NCBI GenBank assembly: GCA_032123675.1
Contig: JAQBEX010000145.1
Location: 1 to 14,125, forward strand
Reading direction: 5' to 3'
Length of the DNA stretch: 14,125 nt
From: Prado023 sp032123675
GTDB taxonomy: Bacteria > Actinomycetota > Actinomycetes > S36-B12 > CAIYMF01
In this document: positions 5,228-13,236 of the stretch, piece after piece
Position numbering within the stretch: the stretch's first letter is position 1
Layout of the letters: each line of letters begins with the position of its first letter
Notes under the pieces: model-generated
Database searches by the model: none
Told to the model about the DNA's origin: nothing
What the model saw: only the letters and a program-made list of their open reading frames with translations
Made by a program: the position numbers and the translations under genes

Positions 5228-7759
5228 CTACTCAGTCCGGATCGCCATCAGCACGTCGAGGTTGGCCGCACGCCGTGCGGGCCAGACTGCGGCGAGCACA
5301 CCGACGATGCCCGTGGCCACGAGCACCACCACGATCAACGCCCACGGAATGGCCAACTCGGTGATCCCATCGTCGACCAGCATCTGCTGCAGGGAGACGC
5401 CGAGGATCAGCCCGAGGGCCACCCCGGTGAACGCCCCGAAGAAGCTGATCACGATCGACTCCCAGCGGATCATGGCCCGGACCTGGGAGCGCTGCATGCC
5501 CACCGCGCGCAGCATCCCGATCTCGCGGGTGCGCTCGATGATGGACAGGGCAAGGGTGTTGACGACCCCGAAGATGGCGATGATGACGCTGAGCCCGAGG
5601 AGCGCGTAGACCAGGTTGAGCAGCTGGTTGATCTGGCCGGTGATCGATTCCTTGAACTCCGTCTGGTCCTGGATCTGGACGGTCGGGTACTGGTTCTCGA
5701 TCTCGTCGAGCTGCGCTCGCACGGTGTCGATGTCCGCATCGGCGTCCAGCGGGACGTAGAGGAAGGTGTCAACAGCCGGCACGCCGGCGGCCGCCATCGT
5801 GTCCAGGGCGACGGCCCACCCGGAGAAGGTGGCCTGCCCCTCATACGTGGCGCTGATCTCGAGCTCCTGCTTGTCCCCGTTGCCCCAGGTCACCTCAACA
5901 GAGTCGCCCATCACGACGCCTGCGGCCTCGGCGGTCTCAGTGTCGACCACGATCCCGCCGGATGCGAGGGCCGCTGCCTCCATGCCAAGCGTCTGGACCT
6001 GCCCGATGGTCGCGGGATCCAGACCCGTCATCGTGGTCTCGGCGCCGTTGACCAACGCCGGCACCTGCCGGATCCGGGACACGAACTCGACGCCGGGCAC
6101 CTCCTCGATGGCGTCGCCCACCTCCGGTGAGAACGGCACGAAGCTGGTCGGCTGGACGATGAAGTCCGCGGTGATGACCTCGTCGATCAGCGCGTTCGTC
6201 GACTTCGTCGTGGAGGCCCCCAGCACGCCGATCGCGGTCACGAGGGCCAAGCCCACCAGGATCGCGGTCGCGGTCGCGGCAGTCCTGCGCCGGTCGCGCT
6301 GAGCGTTGCGAACCGCCAAGGTCCCGACTGCCCCACGGTTCAGCGGCGCCCCGACCCAGCCGACGAGCCGCCGGCTGAACACTGGAGCGAGCACGATCAC
6401 GCCGACGAGAAGCGCGAAGGCTCCGAGGCCGGCAACCGTCAGTCGGTTCGCCAGCTCATCGTTGAACACCGCAAGAGCCAGGGCCAGCGCTCCGAGCACT
6501 GCGAGCACGCCCCCGCCGATCGCCCGCACCCGAAGGCTCTTGGCTGGCAGGGCGACCTCGTCGCGCATGGCAGCGACCGGGGGTACCTGCGAGGCACGCC
6601 GGGCCGGGAACCATGCGGCCACCACGGTGACGATGACCCCGACGAGGATGCCGATGATGATCGTCCGCGGTGCCAGGACCAGGCTGCCGGCCGGGAGCTC
6701 GGCACCCAGCACTCCCAGCAGTTGCCGCAGCCCGAGCGCCACCCCGATGCCCATCAGGATGCCGAGCACCCCTCCGAGCAGTCCGAGCAGGAACGCCTCC
6801 CCCACCACGGACCACGTGATCTGGGCCTTGCTCGCGCCGATGGCACGCAGGAGCGCGAGCTCCTTGGTGCGCCTGGCGACCAGCATGGAGAACGTGTTCA
6901 GGATGATGAATGTGCCCACGAACAGCGCGATGAACGCGAAGACGAGCAGGAACGTGTTGATGAATCCCAGTGCCGTGCTCAACTGGGCGGCGGCCTCGTC
7001 CTGGAGCTCCTCGCCGGTGGCGACCTCGTAGCCCGAGCCGATCAGTGCCAGCACGTCGTCGCGCAGGTCGTCGGGGCTCACGCCCTCATCGCCGACTATC
7101 GAGACCTGGTTCCAGGCGTCCTCCCCCAAGAAGACGGATTGGGCGTAGTCGCGGCTGAACAGGGTCAGGGTGGCGCCGGCCAGCCCGCCGCTGACGCCGT
7201 AGCGGGCGATGCCCACGATCGGCGCATCAATCCGTGGTCCCTGGGTGACGACTGTGGCGGTGTCGCCGACAGCGAAACCGCCCTTCTCCGCGGTCTGCAG
7301 GTCAACGACGATCTCCTCGTCGGCGACAGGGGCCCGCCCCTCGACCAGCGTCAGGCCGCTGAGCTGCGGATCATCGGGGTACTCCGGGTAGGAGAACCCG
7401 AACTGCGGCGGGCCGTTGCCCCCGATGGGCTCGCCCTCCTTGTCGAGCAGGGTCACCCCGAAGACCTGGATGTCCCCGGTTGCGCGGGCGACGCCGGGCA
7501 GCGCCCGCACGTCGTCGACGATCGACTCGGGAACGACCGACACGACCGAGCCGAGCCCGTTGTCGTCGCCCACCGCCAGCTGCTGGGTGACCACGACATC
7601 GGGCACCTCGTTGTCGAACAGCTCGTCGAAGGTGCCCTTGAGCGTGTCGGTGAAGATGAAGGTGCCCACGACGAAGGCCACACCGAGCACGACCGCCAGC
7701 CCGGACAGCAGCATGCGAGCCTTGTGCGCCTTCAAGGAGCGCCAGGTTGCCTTGAGCAC
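5228..7759 (-). CDS. ABC transporter permease, MacB/FtsX family
   Basis: The membrane part of a MacB-like exporter or lipoprotein/envelope-acting ABC system; substrate unknown. It has 843 residues. A first membrane helix at about 16-37 (MLLSGLAVVLGVAFVVGTFI) is followed by an extracytoplasmic domain (about 40-258). A first FtsX core lies at about 264-400 with the cytoplasmic ARRTKELALLRAIGAS loop (295-310). Further helices lie at about 412-432, 441-461 and 496-515, then a second extracytoplasmic domain (about 520-705). A second FtsX core at about 711-843 carries IIERTREIGMLRAVGM (740-755) and the ending WPARRAANLDVLMAIRTE. The duplicated layout is standard for large actinobacterial members. 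The start is GTG at 7757-7759, four bases beyond the ATPase stop, so the two genes are translated from one message. Confidence 0.93.
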   Translation of the reverse strand: MLKATWRSLKAHKARMLLSGLAVVLGVAFVVGTFIFTDTLKGTFDELFDNEVPDVVVTQQLAVGDDNGLGSVVSVVPESIVDDVRALPGVARATGDIQVFGVTLLDKEGEPIGGNGPPQFGFSYPEYPDDPQLSGLTLVEGRAPVADEEIVVDLQTAEKGGFAVGDTATVVTQGPRIDAPIVGIARYGVSGGLAGATLTLFSRDYAQSVFLGEDAWNQVSIVGDEGVSPDDLRDDVLALIGSGYEVATGEELQDEAAAQLSTALGFINTFLLVFAFIALFVGTFIILNTFSMLVARRTKELALLRAIGASKAQITWSVVGEAFLLGLLGGVLGILMGIGVALGLRQLLGVLGAELPAGSLVLAPRTIIIGILVGVIVTVVAAWFPARRASQVPPVAAMRDEVALPAKSLRVRAIGGGVLAVLGALALALAVFNDELANRLTVAGLGAFALLVGVIVLAPVFSRRLVGWVGAPLNRGAVGTLAVRNAQRDRRRTAATATAILVGLALVTAIGVLGASTTKSTNALIDEVITADFIVQPTSFVPFSPEVGDAIEEVPGVEFVSRIRQVPALVNGAETTMTGLDPATIGQVQTLGMEAAALASGGIVVDTETAEAAGVVMGDSVEVTWGNGDKQELEISATYEGQATFSGWAVALDTMAAAGVPAVDTFLYVPLDADADIDTVRAQLDEIENQYPTVQIQDQTEFKESITGQINQLLNLVYALLGLSVIIAIFGVVNTLALSIIERTREIGMLRAVGMQRSQVRAMIRWESIVISFFGAFTGVALGLILGVSLQQMLVDDGITELAIPWALIVVVLVATGIVGVLAAVWPARRAANLDVLMAIRTE

Positions 7760-7763
7760 GCGC

Positions 7764-8657
7764 TCAGCCCTGCTCGGGCTCGGGATCGTGGCTGTCCTGG
7801 GCGGCGGGTGCGCTCGGCTGCTCGGCTGCGGCTACTGGTGCGGCTGCGGCAACTGGTTGGGCGCCGACGTTTCCATGTGCCCCGGCGGCCTGCTCGAAGG
7901 TCATCATCCGCTCGAGGATGGCCGGCGCGTCGGGGTCGAGGAGCTCGTCGACCAGCTCGCCGTCGGCGAGGAAGACCACGCGATCGGCGTAGGCCGCGGC
8001 ATGTGCGTCGTGGGTGACCATCACGATGGTCTGGCCGAACTCATCCACGCTGCGCCTCAGGAACCCGAGCACCTCGGCGCCGGACCTCGAGTCGAGGTTG
8101 CCGGTCGGCTCGTCGGCGAAGATGATGTCCGGCCGCGTGGCCATGGCCCGCGCGCACGCGACCCGCTGCTGCTGGCCGCCGGAGAGCTCACTGGGCCGGT
8201 GGGTCAGCCGATCGGCCAGCCCGACCGTGCCGACCACCAGGTCGAACCACTCCCGGTCCACCTTCCTGCCCGCGATGTCCAGCGGCAGGGTGATGTTCTC
8301 CTCGGCGGTCAGCGTGGGCACCAGGTTGAACGCCTGGAACACGAAGCCCATCCGCTCACGGCGGAGCCTCGTCAGGTCGTTGTCCTTCATCGTGGTGAGG
8401 TCGGAGTCACCGATGAAGACCTTGCCCGCCGTCGCCGAGTCCAGACCGGCCATGCAGTGCATGAGGGTCGACTTGCCCGATCCGGAGGGTCCCATGATCG
8501 CGGTGAAGCGACCGACCTCGAAGTCCACATCCACGGAGCCGAGCGCCGTGACCTGCGTCTCGCCCTCCCCGTAGACCTTGCCCAGGCCCACGGCCCGCGC
8601 GGCCGGGTCGCCGGCGGGGGGTGGGGGCGTCACTGCTTGAGCTGTTGCCTCAGACAT
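7764..8657 (-). CDS. ABC transporter ATP-binding protein, MacB/LolD type
   Basis: The ATPase partner of the permease immediately downstream; it would power a tripartite-like or mechanotransmitting export step. It has 297 residues. Motifs in order: Walker A GPSGSGKS 56-63, Q-loop Q108 in FVFQAFNLVPTLTAEEN, signature LSGGQQQR 158-165, Walker B IIFADEP 178-184, D-loop GNLDS 186-190 and switch His H216 in VTHD. These match the MacB/LolD subfamily closely. Residues from about 258 to the end are an Ala/Pro-rich, finally acidic tail outside the ATPase fold. The ATG at 8655-8657 is preceded by AAGGAAGG (complement of 8664-8671), six bases away, and by a possible -10 TAAACT. The gene heads a two-gene operon. 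Confidence 0.94.
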   Translation of the reverse strand: MSEATAQAVTPPPPAGDPAARAVGLGKVYGEGETQVTALGSVDVDFEVGRFTAIMGPSGSGKSTLMHCMAGLDSATAGKVFIGDSDLTTMKDNDLTRLRRERMGFVFQAFNLVPTLTAEENITLPLDIAGRKVDREWFDLVVGTVGLADRLTHRPSELSGGQQQRVACARAMATRPDIIFADEPTGNLDSRSGAEVLGFLRRSVDEFGQTIVMVTHDAHAAAYADRVVFLADGELVDELLDPDAPAILERMMTFEQAAGAHGNVGAQPVAAAAPVAAAEQPSAPAAQDSHDPEPEQG

Positions 8658-8684
8658 GGGGAGCCTTCCTTAAGTCAGTGCCCC

Positions 8685-8690
8685 AGTTTA
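8685..8690 (-). promoter_or_regulatory. Possible -10 element (TAAACT) of the ABC exporter operon
   Basis: TAAACT on the minus strand lies 27 bases before the ATPase start codon and fits TAnnnT. It would give a leader of about 20 bases with the AAGGAAGG ribosome binding site. No -35 box recognised. Confidence 0.33.
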
Positions 8691-8765
8691 GGGGTGGTTC
8701 GCCAGGCCCGCCGCCATCATCCACAGGTCGGTTGCCCCGGATGAGAGCAACTTCACGTTCCCGGG

Positions 8766-8806
8766 CTGCTGCAGACGGCCGGCGCCGCAGGCGGCCGACG
8801 CAGCAG
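8766..8806 (-). terminator. Long GC-rich hairpin after the metH-HAD operon
   Basis: CTGCTGC (8766-8772) pairs with GCAGCAG (8800-8806), and inside it GGCCG (8777-8781) pairs with CGGCC (8792-8796), separated by a small internal loop. The structure begins about ten bases after the HAD stop codon on the minus strand. There is no T-tract, as is common for proposed actinobacterial terminators. It also lies upstream of the ABC operon promoter, so it may insulate the two units. Confidence 0.5.
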
Positions 8807-8816
8807 ATCGAGCCGA

Positions 8817-9476
8817 TCAAACGATCAGGGCGGCCAGCCCTGCCATGTCCAGGCCCACCAGCGAGTCACGCACCACGATCCGCTCGGCTGGCGTGATCGG
8901 GACCGCGTGTGGAACGGCCACAACCGTGGCGCCCGCAGCCCACCCGGCCTGTGTCCCGTTCGCGGAGTCCTCCAGCACGACTGCGCGCGTCACGTCGACG
9001 CCGAGAAGCTCCGCGGCGCGCAGGTAGGGCATCGGATCGGGCTTGCTGTGCGCGACCTCGTCACCGGCCACGGTCACGAGGAACTCCGGGAACCCCGCCC
9101 CGTACAGGGAGGACAGCACAAGATCCACCACCGAACGCACTGAGGCGGACACGAGCGCGAACGGGACGCCGGACGCTGCGACCTCAGCCACCAGCCGGGC
9201 AGCCCCGGGCTGGATCGGGATCTCAGCGCCCCGCAGCCGGCCCAGCATCGAGGCCAGCAGCAGCTCACCGATCTCGGCCTCGGTCCGGTCCGTGCCCGAG
9301 ACCTGACGCATGTGCGCGGTCGCGACGGCCATCGAGGCGCCCAAGACCGCCCGCTGGTCAGCTTCGGTCCAGGTCCCGCCGAGCACCGCCAGCGTCTCGT
9401 GCTCGGACTCGACCCAGAGCGGCTCAGTGTTCACGAGCAGCCCGTCCATGTCGAACAGCACGGCGGAGAGGGTCAT
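8817..9476 (-). CDS. HAD-family phosphatase (beta-phosphoglucomutase-like subgroup)
   Basis: A haloacid-dehalogenase-type hydrolase that probably removes phosphate from a small sugar- or nucleotide-like metabolite; the substrate cannot be read from the sequence. It has 219 residues. Motif I is FDMDGLLVNTE with nucleophile D9 and acid D11. Motif II serine is S110 in ALVSAS. Motif III lysine is K145 in HSKPDP, and motif IV is E169-D170 in VLEDSANG. The insertion between motifs I and II (about 16-85) is the helical cap of subclass I. All catalytic residues are present. It lies 19 bp downstream of metH on the same strand and is probably co-transcribed. A HAD gene next to metH recurs in actinobacteria as I recall, but a direct role in methionine synthesis is not established. 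Confidence 0.92.
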   Translation of the reverse strand: MTLSAVLFDMDGLLVNTEPLWVESEHETLAVLGGTWTEADQRAVLGASMAVATAHMRQVSGTDRTEAEIGELLLASMLGRLRGAEIPIQPGAARLVAEVAASGVPFALVSASVRSVVDLVLSSLYGAGFPEFLVTVAGDEVAHSKPDPMPYLRAAELLGVDVTRAVVLEDSANGTQAGWAAGATVVAVPHAVPITPAERIVVRDSLVGLDMAGLAALIV

Positions 9477-9495
9477 CGGTGGGTGCCTGCCCCGG

Positions 9496-12400
9496 TCATC
9501 CGGCGTTGTAGTAGCTGGCCTCGGGATGGTGCACGATCAGCGCCGACGTCGACTGCTCGGGGTGCAGCTGGAACTCCTCGGAGAGCTCGACGCCGATCCG
9601 GGACGGGTCCAGCAGATCCATCAGGACCGTCTGCTGCTCGACGTCGGGGCATGCGGGGTAGCCGAAGGAGTACCGCTCGCCCTGGTAGGACTGCTTGGTG
9701 ATCAGTTGGGTCCGGTCCGCGGCGTCAGCCGAGTCGATCCCGAGCTCGTTGCGCACCCGCGCATGCCAGTACTCGGCGAGCGCCTCGGTGAGCTGGACGC
9801 TGAGCCCATGCAGCTCGACGTACTCCCGGTAGGAGTGGTTCTCGAAGAGTTCGGCAGCGGCAGCGGAGACCGCGGATCCCATCGTGACGATATGGAAGCC
9901 GACGACGTCCGGGCGAGCCTCAGCCAGGACAGCGTCCTTGGGCCGGAAGAAGTCGGCCAGGCACAGGTGCCGGTCCCGGGCCTGGCGCGGGAAGCTCAGC
10001 CGATGCAGCTCACGTGCCTCCCACCCGTTGTCGAGCGGTCGTTCGCCTGCCTCCGCCAGCCCGGTGGGGTCGAGGATGACCAGTTCGTCACCCTCGGACC
10101 AGCATGGGAAGTACCCGTAGATCACCGCAGACTCGAGCAGCCCCTCGGTGTGGATCCGGTCCAGCCACATCCGCAGCCGGGGACGACCCTCAACCTCAAC
10201 TAGAGCCTCATAGTCCGGGCCCTCGCCGCGGGAGGACTTCAACCCCCACTGACCCAGGAACAGCGCGCGCTCGTCCAGGTACGCCGAGTAGTCGGCCAGC
10301 CGAATCCCCTTGACCACCCGCGAGCCCCAGAAGGGTGGGGTCGGCACCGCGTTGTCAAGAGCGACGTCGCTGCGCGCGGGCAGCTCCACATCGCCGCGAG
10401 TGGCCGCACCGCGCCGGTTGACCCGCCGCGTGCGCAGCGCGGGCAGCTCTGCCCCCGCGTCACCGCGCTTGACCGCCATGACTGCGTCCATGAGCCGCAG
10501 GCCCTCGAAGGCATCCCGGGCGTAGCGCACCTCACCCCCGTAGATGGCCGCAAGGTCCTCCTCGACGAAGGCCCGCGTCAGCGCGGCGCCACCGAGCAGG
10601 ACCGGGAAGCGTTCGGCCACCCCGCGGTCGTTCATCTCCTCGAGGTTCTCCCTCATGATCACGGTGCTCTTCACGAGCAGGCCGGACATGCCGACCAGGT
10701 CGGCGTCATGCTCGATGGCAGCGTCCAGGATCGCGTTGACCGGCTGCTTGATCCCGATGTTCACGACCCGGTAGCCGTTGTTCGTCAGGATGATGTCGAC
10801 CAGGTTCTTGCCGATGTCATGGACGTCGCCCTTGACCGTGGCCAGCACGATCGTGCCCTTGCCGGCGGCCTGCTCGCCCTCCACCTTCTCCATGTGCGGC
10901 TCGAGGTAGGCAACGGCGGTCTTCATCACCTCGGCGCTGTTGAGGACGAAGGGAAGCTGCATGTCGCCGCGCCCGAACAGCTCGCCGACGGTCTTCATGC
11001 CCTCCAGCAGGGTGTCGTTGATGATCGTCAGGGCCGGCTGGGTCGCCAGCGCCTCGTCGAGGTCAACCTCCAGGCCGGAGCGCTCACCATCGACGATCCG
11101 GCGCCTCAGCCGCTCGTCGAGCGGGAGCGCCGCGAGCTCCTGGGCCTTGGACTCCTTCGACGCCTGCGCCGTCACCCCGGCGAACAGGTCCAGGAAGCGG
11201 CCCAGCGGGTCGTAGCTGACCGTCCCGTCCTCGGCGTACGCGCGCCGGTCGTAGACGAGGTCCCGCGCCACTTCCAGTTCCTCGGCGCCGATCCGGGAGA
11301 TCGGCAGGATCTTGCTGGCATGCACGATCGCGGAGTCGAGCCCGGCCTCGATGCACTCGTGCAGGAACACCGAGTTGAGCACCTGGCGGGCCGCGGGGTT
11401 GAGCCCGAAGGAGATGTTCGACAGGCCCAGGGTCGTCTGGACGTCTGGGTGCGCGTGCTTGATCCGCCGAATCGCCTCGATCGTCTCGATGCCGTCGCGC
11501 CGGGTCTCCTCCTGACCGGTGGCGATCGGGAACGTCAGGCAGTCGACCAGGACGTCCTGCGGCGGGATGCCGTGGTTGTCGCGCAGGTCGGTGATCAGCC
11601 GGTCGGCGACGCGGACCTTCCAGTCGGCGGTGCGGGCCTGGCCCTCCTCGTCGATCGTCAACGCGACGACGCCTGCTCCGTACTCCTTGATCAGGGGCAC
11701 GATCTGGGCGAAGCGGGAACCGGGGCCGTCCCCGTCCTCGTAGTTGACCGAGTTCACGACCGCTCGGCCGCCGAGCATCTGCAGGCCGGCCTCGAGGACC
11801 GCGGGCTCGGTGGAGTCCAGGACGATCGGCAGGGTGGAAGCCGTCGCCAGTCGGCCGGCGAGCTCCTTCATGTCGCCGACGCCGTCGCGGCCGACGTAGT
11901 CGACGCACAGGTCCAGCAGGTGGGCGCCGTCGCGGATCTGTGCGCGGGCGATCTCGACGCACGCCTCCCAGTCCTGTTCCAGCATCGCCTCACGGAAGGC
12001 CTTGGACCCGTTGGCGTTCGTGCGCTCCCCGATGGACAGGTACGAGGTGTCCTGGCGGAACGGGACCGATTGGTAGAGCGAAGCAGCGGCCGCCTCGTTG
12101 ATCGCCTCCCGAGGCCGCACCTCGCGACCCCCCACCCGGTCGACGACCGCGCGCAGGTGCTCGGGCGTGGTGCCGCAGCACCCGCCGACCAGGGCCAGTC
12201 CGTAGTCGTTGGTGAAGTGGTCATGCGCCGCGGCGAGCTCGGCAGGGGTCAGCGGATACGCCGCTCCATCGGAGGTCAGCATGGGCAGCCCTGCGTTGGG
12301 CATCGCCGACAACCCGACCCTCGCGTAGCGCGACAGGTGCCGCAGGTGCTCGCTCATCTCCGCCGGGCCGGTTGCGCAGTTCAGCCCGATCACGTCGATC

Positions 12401-13047
12401 CCCAGCGGCTCCAGGGCCGTGAGCGCGGCGCCAATCTCGGATCCGAGCAGCATCGTGCCGGTGGTCTCGACGGTGACCTGGGCGATCAGGGCTACGTCGC
12501 GACCGGCAGCGGCCATGGCACGGCGCGCGCCGATCAGTGCAGCCTTGGCCTGCAGCAGGTCCTGGGCGGTCTCGATGAGCACGGCATCCACGCCGCCCTC
12601 CAGAAGGCCGGCGACCTGTTCGGCGTACGCATCGCGCAGGTCGACGAATGGGGCGTGGCCGAGCGTGGGCAGTTTCGTCCCAGGTCCGACCGATCCGAGC
12701 ACCCAGCGTGGACGGTCCGGCGTCGAGTAGCCGTCGGCGACCTCTCGGGCGATCCGGGCACCTGCCTCAGCCAGTTCGCGGATGCGCTCGGGGATGTCGT
12801 ACTCCCCCAGGTTGGCGAGGTTCGCCCCGAACGTGTTGCTCTCCACGCAGTCGACCCCGGCGTCGAAGTACGCGGCGTGCACGGAGGCGACGATGTCCGG
12901 TCGGGTGACGTTGAGGATCTCGTTGCAGCCCTCGTACCCCTGGAAGTCATCGAGGGACGGGTCCTCCGCCTGCAGCATGGTGCCCATGGCGCCGTCGGCA
13001 ACGATCACGCGCTCGGTCAGGGCATTCAGGAGAGAGTTGGTCGGCAT
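9496..13047 (-). CDS. metH: Cobalamin-dependent methionine synthase
   Basis: Transfers a methyl group from 5-methyltetrahydrofolate via cobalamin to homocysteine, giving methionine, in the cytoplasm. The protein has 1183 residues and is full-length. Domains: homocysteine/zinc domain about 1-310 with zinc cysteines C224 (GLNC), C290 and C291 (GGCCGTTPEH); folate domain about 335-620 (SIGERTNANGSKAFREAM); cobalamin cap and Rossmann domain about 640-860 with the cobalt-ligand motif DVHDIG (D741, H743, G746); activation domain about 905-1183 with YSFGYPACPD (1126-1135), which binds AdoMet during reactivation. I chose ATG 13045-13047, since its MPTNSLLNALTERVIVADGA matches family N-termini. A longer reading from 13128 would add 27 Arg/Pro-rich residues and is unlikely. 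TACCCT lies nine bases before this ATG. The HAD gene follows 19 bp downstream. Confidence 0.96.
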   Translation of the reverse strand: MPTNSLLNALTERVIVADGAMGTMLQAEDPSLDDFQGYEGCNEILNVTRPDIVASVHAAYFDAGVDCVESNTFGANLANLGEYDIPERIRELAEAGARIAREVADGYSTPDRPRWVLGSVGPGTKLPTLGHAPFVDLRDAYAEQVAGLLEGGVDAVLIETAQDLLQAKAALIGARRAMAAAGRDVALIAQVTVETTGTMLLGSEIGAALTALEPLGIDVIGLNCATGPAEMSEHLRHLSRYARVGLSAMPNAGLPMLTSDGAAYPLTPAELAAAHDHFTNDYGLALVGGCCGTTPEHLRAVVDRVGGREVRPREAINEAAAASLYQSVPFRQDTSYLSIGERTNANGSKAFREAMLEQDWEACVEIARAQIRDGAHLLDLCVDYVGRDGVGDMKELAGRLATASTLPIVLDSTEPAVLEAGLQMLGGRAVVNSVNYEDGDGPGSRFAQIVPLIKEYGAGVVALTIDEEGQARTADWKVRVADRLITDLRDNHGIPPQDVLVDCLTFPIATGQEETRRDGIETIEAIRRIKHAHPDVQTTLGLSNISFGLNPAARQVLNSVFLHECIEAGLDSAIVHASKILPISRIGAEELEVARDLVYDRRAYAEDGTVSYDPLGRFLDLFAGVTAQASKESKAQELAALPLDERLRRRIVDGERSGLEVDLDEALATQPALTIINDTLLEGMKTVGELFGRGDMQLPFVLNSAEVMKTAVAYLEPHMEKVEGEQAAGKGTIVLATVKGDVHDIGKNLVDIILTNNGYRVVNIGIKQPVNAILDAAIEHDADLVGMSGLLVKSTVIMRENLEEMNDRGVAERFPVLLGGAALTRAFVEEDLAAIYGGEVRYARDAFEGLRLMDAVMAVKRGDAGAELPALRTRRVNRRGAATRGDVELPARSDVALDNAVPTPPFWGSRVVKGIRLADYSAYLDERALFLGQWGLKSSRGEGPDYEALVEVEGRPRLRMWLDRIHTEGLLESAVIYGYFPCWSEGDELVILDPTGLAEAGERPLDNGWEARELHRLSFPRQARDRHLCLADFFRPKDAVLAEARPDVVGFHIVTMGSAVSAAAAELFENHSYREYVELHGLSVQLTEALAEYWHARVRNELGIDSADAADRTQLITKQSYQGERYSFGYPACPDVEQQTVLMDLLDPSRIGVELSEEFQLHPEQSTSALIVHHPEASYYNAG

Positions 13048-13056
13048 AGTGGGACA

Positions 13057-13062
13057 AGGGTA
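13057..13062 (-). promoter_or_regulatory. Possible -10 element (TACCCT) of metH
   Basis: TACCCT on the minus strand ends nine bases before the metH ATG, so the message would have almost no leader. The start lacks a clear ribosome binding site, which is compatible. It is one short motif without a -35 box. Confidence 0.28.
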
Positions 13063-13069
13063 CGGGCGC

Positions 13070-13107
13070 CAGCGCGGCCTGGGGGCATGCCTGGGCCCTG
13101 CGCGCTG
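13070..13107. promoter_or_regulatory. Inverted repeat CAGCGCG / CGCGCTG upstream of metH
   Basis: CAGCGCG (13070-13076) and CGCGCTG (13101-13107) are perfect 7-bp arms 24 bases apart. Between them GGGC (13083-13086) and GCCC (13095-13098) can also pair. The element sits just upstream of the possible metH -10. It could be a protein site or, if transcription starts further out, a leader hairpin. Confidence 0.35.
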
Positions 13108-13137
13108 TGGACGAACCGGACGAACCACCCGCTGTGG
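13103..13137. repeat. Nested direct repeats between metH and the lipoprotein gene
   Basis: ggacgaacc occurs twice back to back (13109-13117, 13118-13126), and cgctgtgg flanks the pair on both sides (13103-13110, 13130-13137). The block falls at the expected -35 position of a TATCAT at 13143-13148 on the plus strand. It may hold regulator sites for either of the two divergent genes. Confidence 0.6.
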
Positions 13138-13142
13138 GCACG

Positions 13143-13148
13143 TATCAT
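13143..13148 (+). promoter_or_regulatory. Possible -10 element (TATCAT) for the lipoprotein operon
   Basis: TATCAT fits TAnnnT. Transcription would start near 13155, giving a leader of about 80 bases before the lipoprotein ATG at 13233. The nested repeats replace any standard -35 box. Confidence 0.3.
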
Positions 13149-13179
13149 CGTCCGAGCATGAGGTGGTGATCTGACCGCC

Positions 13180-13236
13180 GTGCGCCAGCGCCTCCTCCTG
13201 CTCATGGTGAATGAGGCCTTGGGGGCGCCAGGATGA
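13180..13236 (+). CDS. Possible short leader peptide coupled to the lipoprotein gene
   Basis: An 18-codon frame from GTG 13180 (VRQRLLLLMVNEALGAPG), or a 10-codon one from ATG 13204, ends in a TGA that overlaps the lipoprotein start as ATGA (13233-13236). The sequence AGGTGGTGATC at 13161-13171 matches the 16S-complementary AGGAGGTGATC at all but one base, although the gap to GTG 13180 is rather long. The lipoprotein itself has only a weak ribosome binding site, so coupling would help it. Too short for coding statistics; it may simply be chance. Confidence 0.25.
   Translation: MRQRLLLLMVNEALGAPG

Noticed and set aside
13048..13128. N-terminal extension of MetH by 27 residues
   Set aside because: The extension is Arg/Pro-rich, overlaps the repeats and possible promoter, and the family N-terminus aligns with MPTNSLLNAL.
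10708..13161. An 817-codon plus-strand open frame opposite metH
   Set aside because: Antisense shadow of metH caused by GC-rich third positions; MetH motifs are complete on the minus strand.
13048..13232. Cobalamin, SAM or SAH riboswitch in front of metH
   Set aside because: I looked on the minus strand for a B12 box (GCCACTG-type) and for SAM/SAH core motifs and found no convincing match; the GGAGGCGCTGG stretch only loosely recalls the SAH core. A covariance search would settle it.
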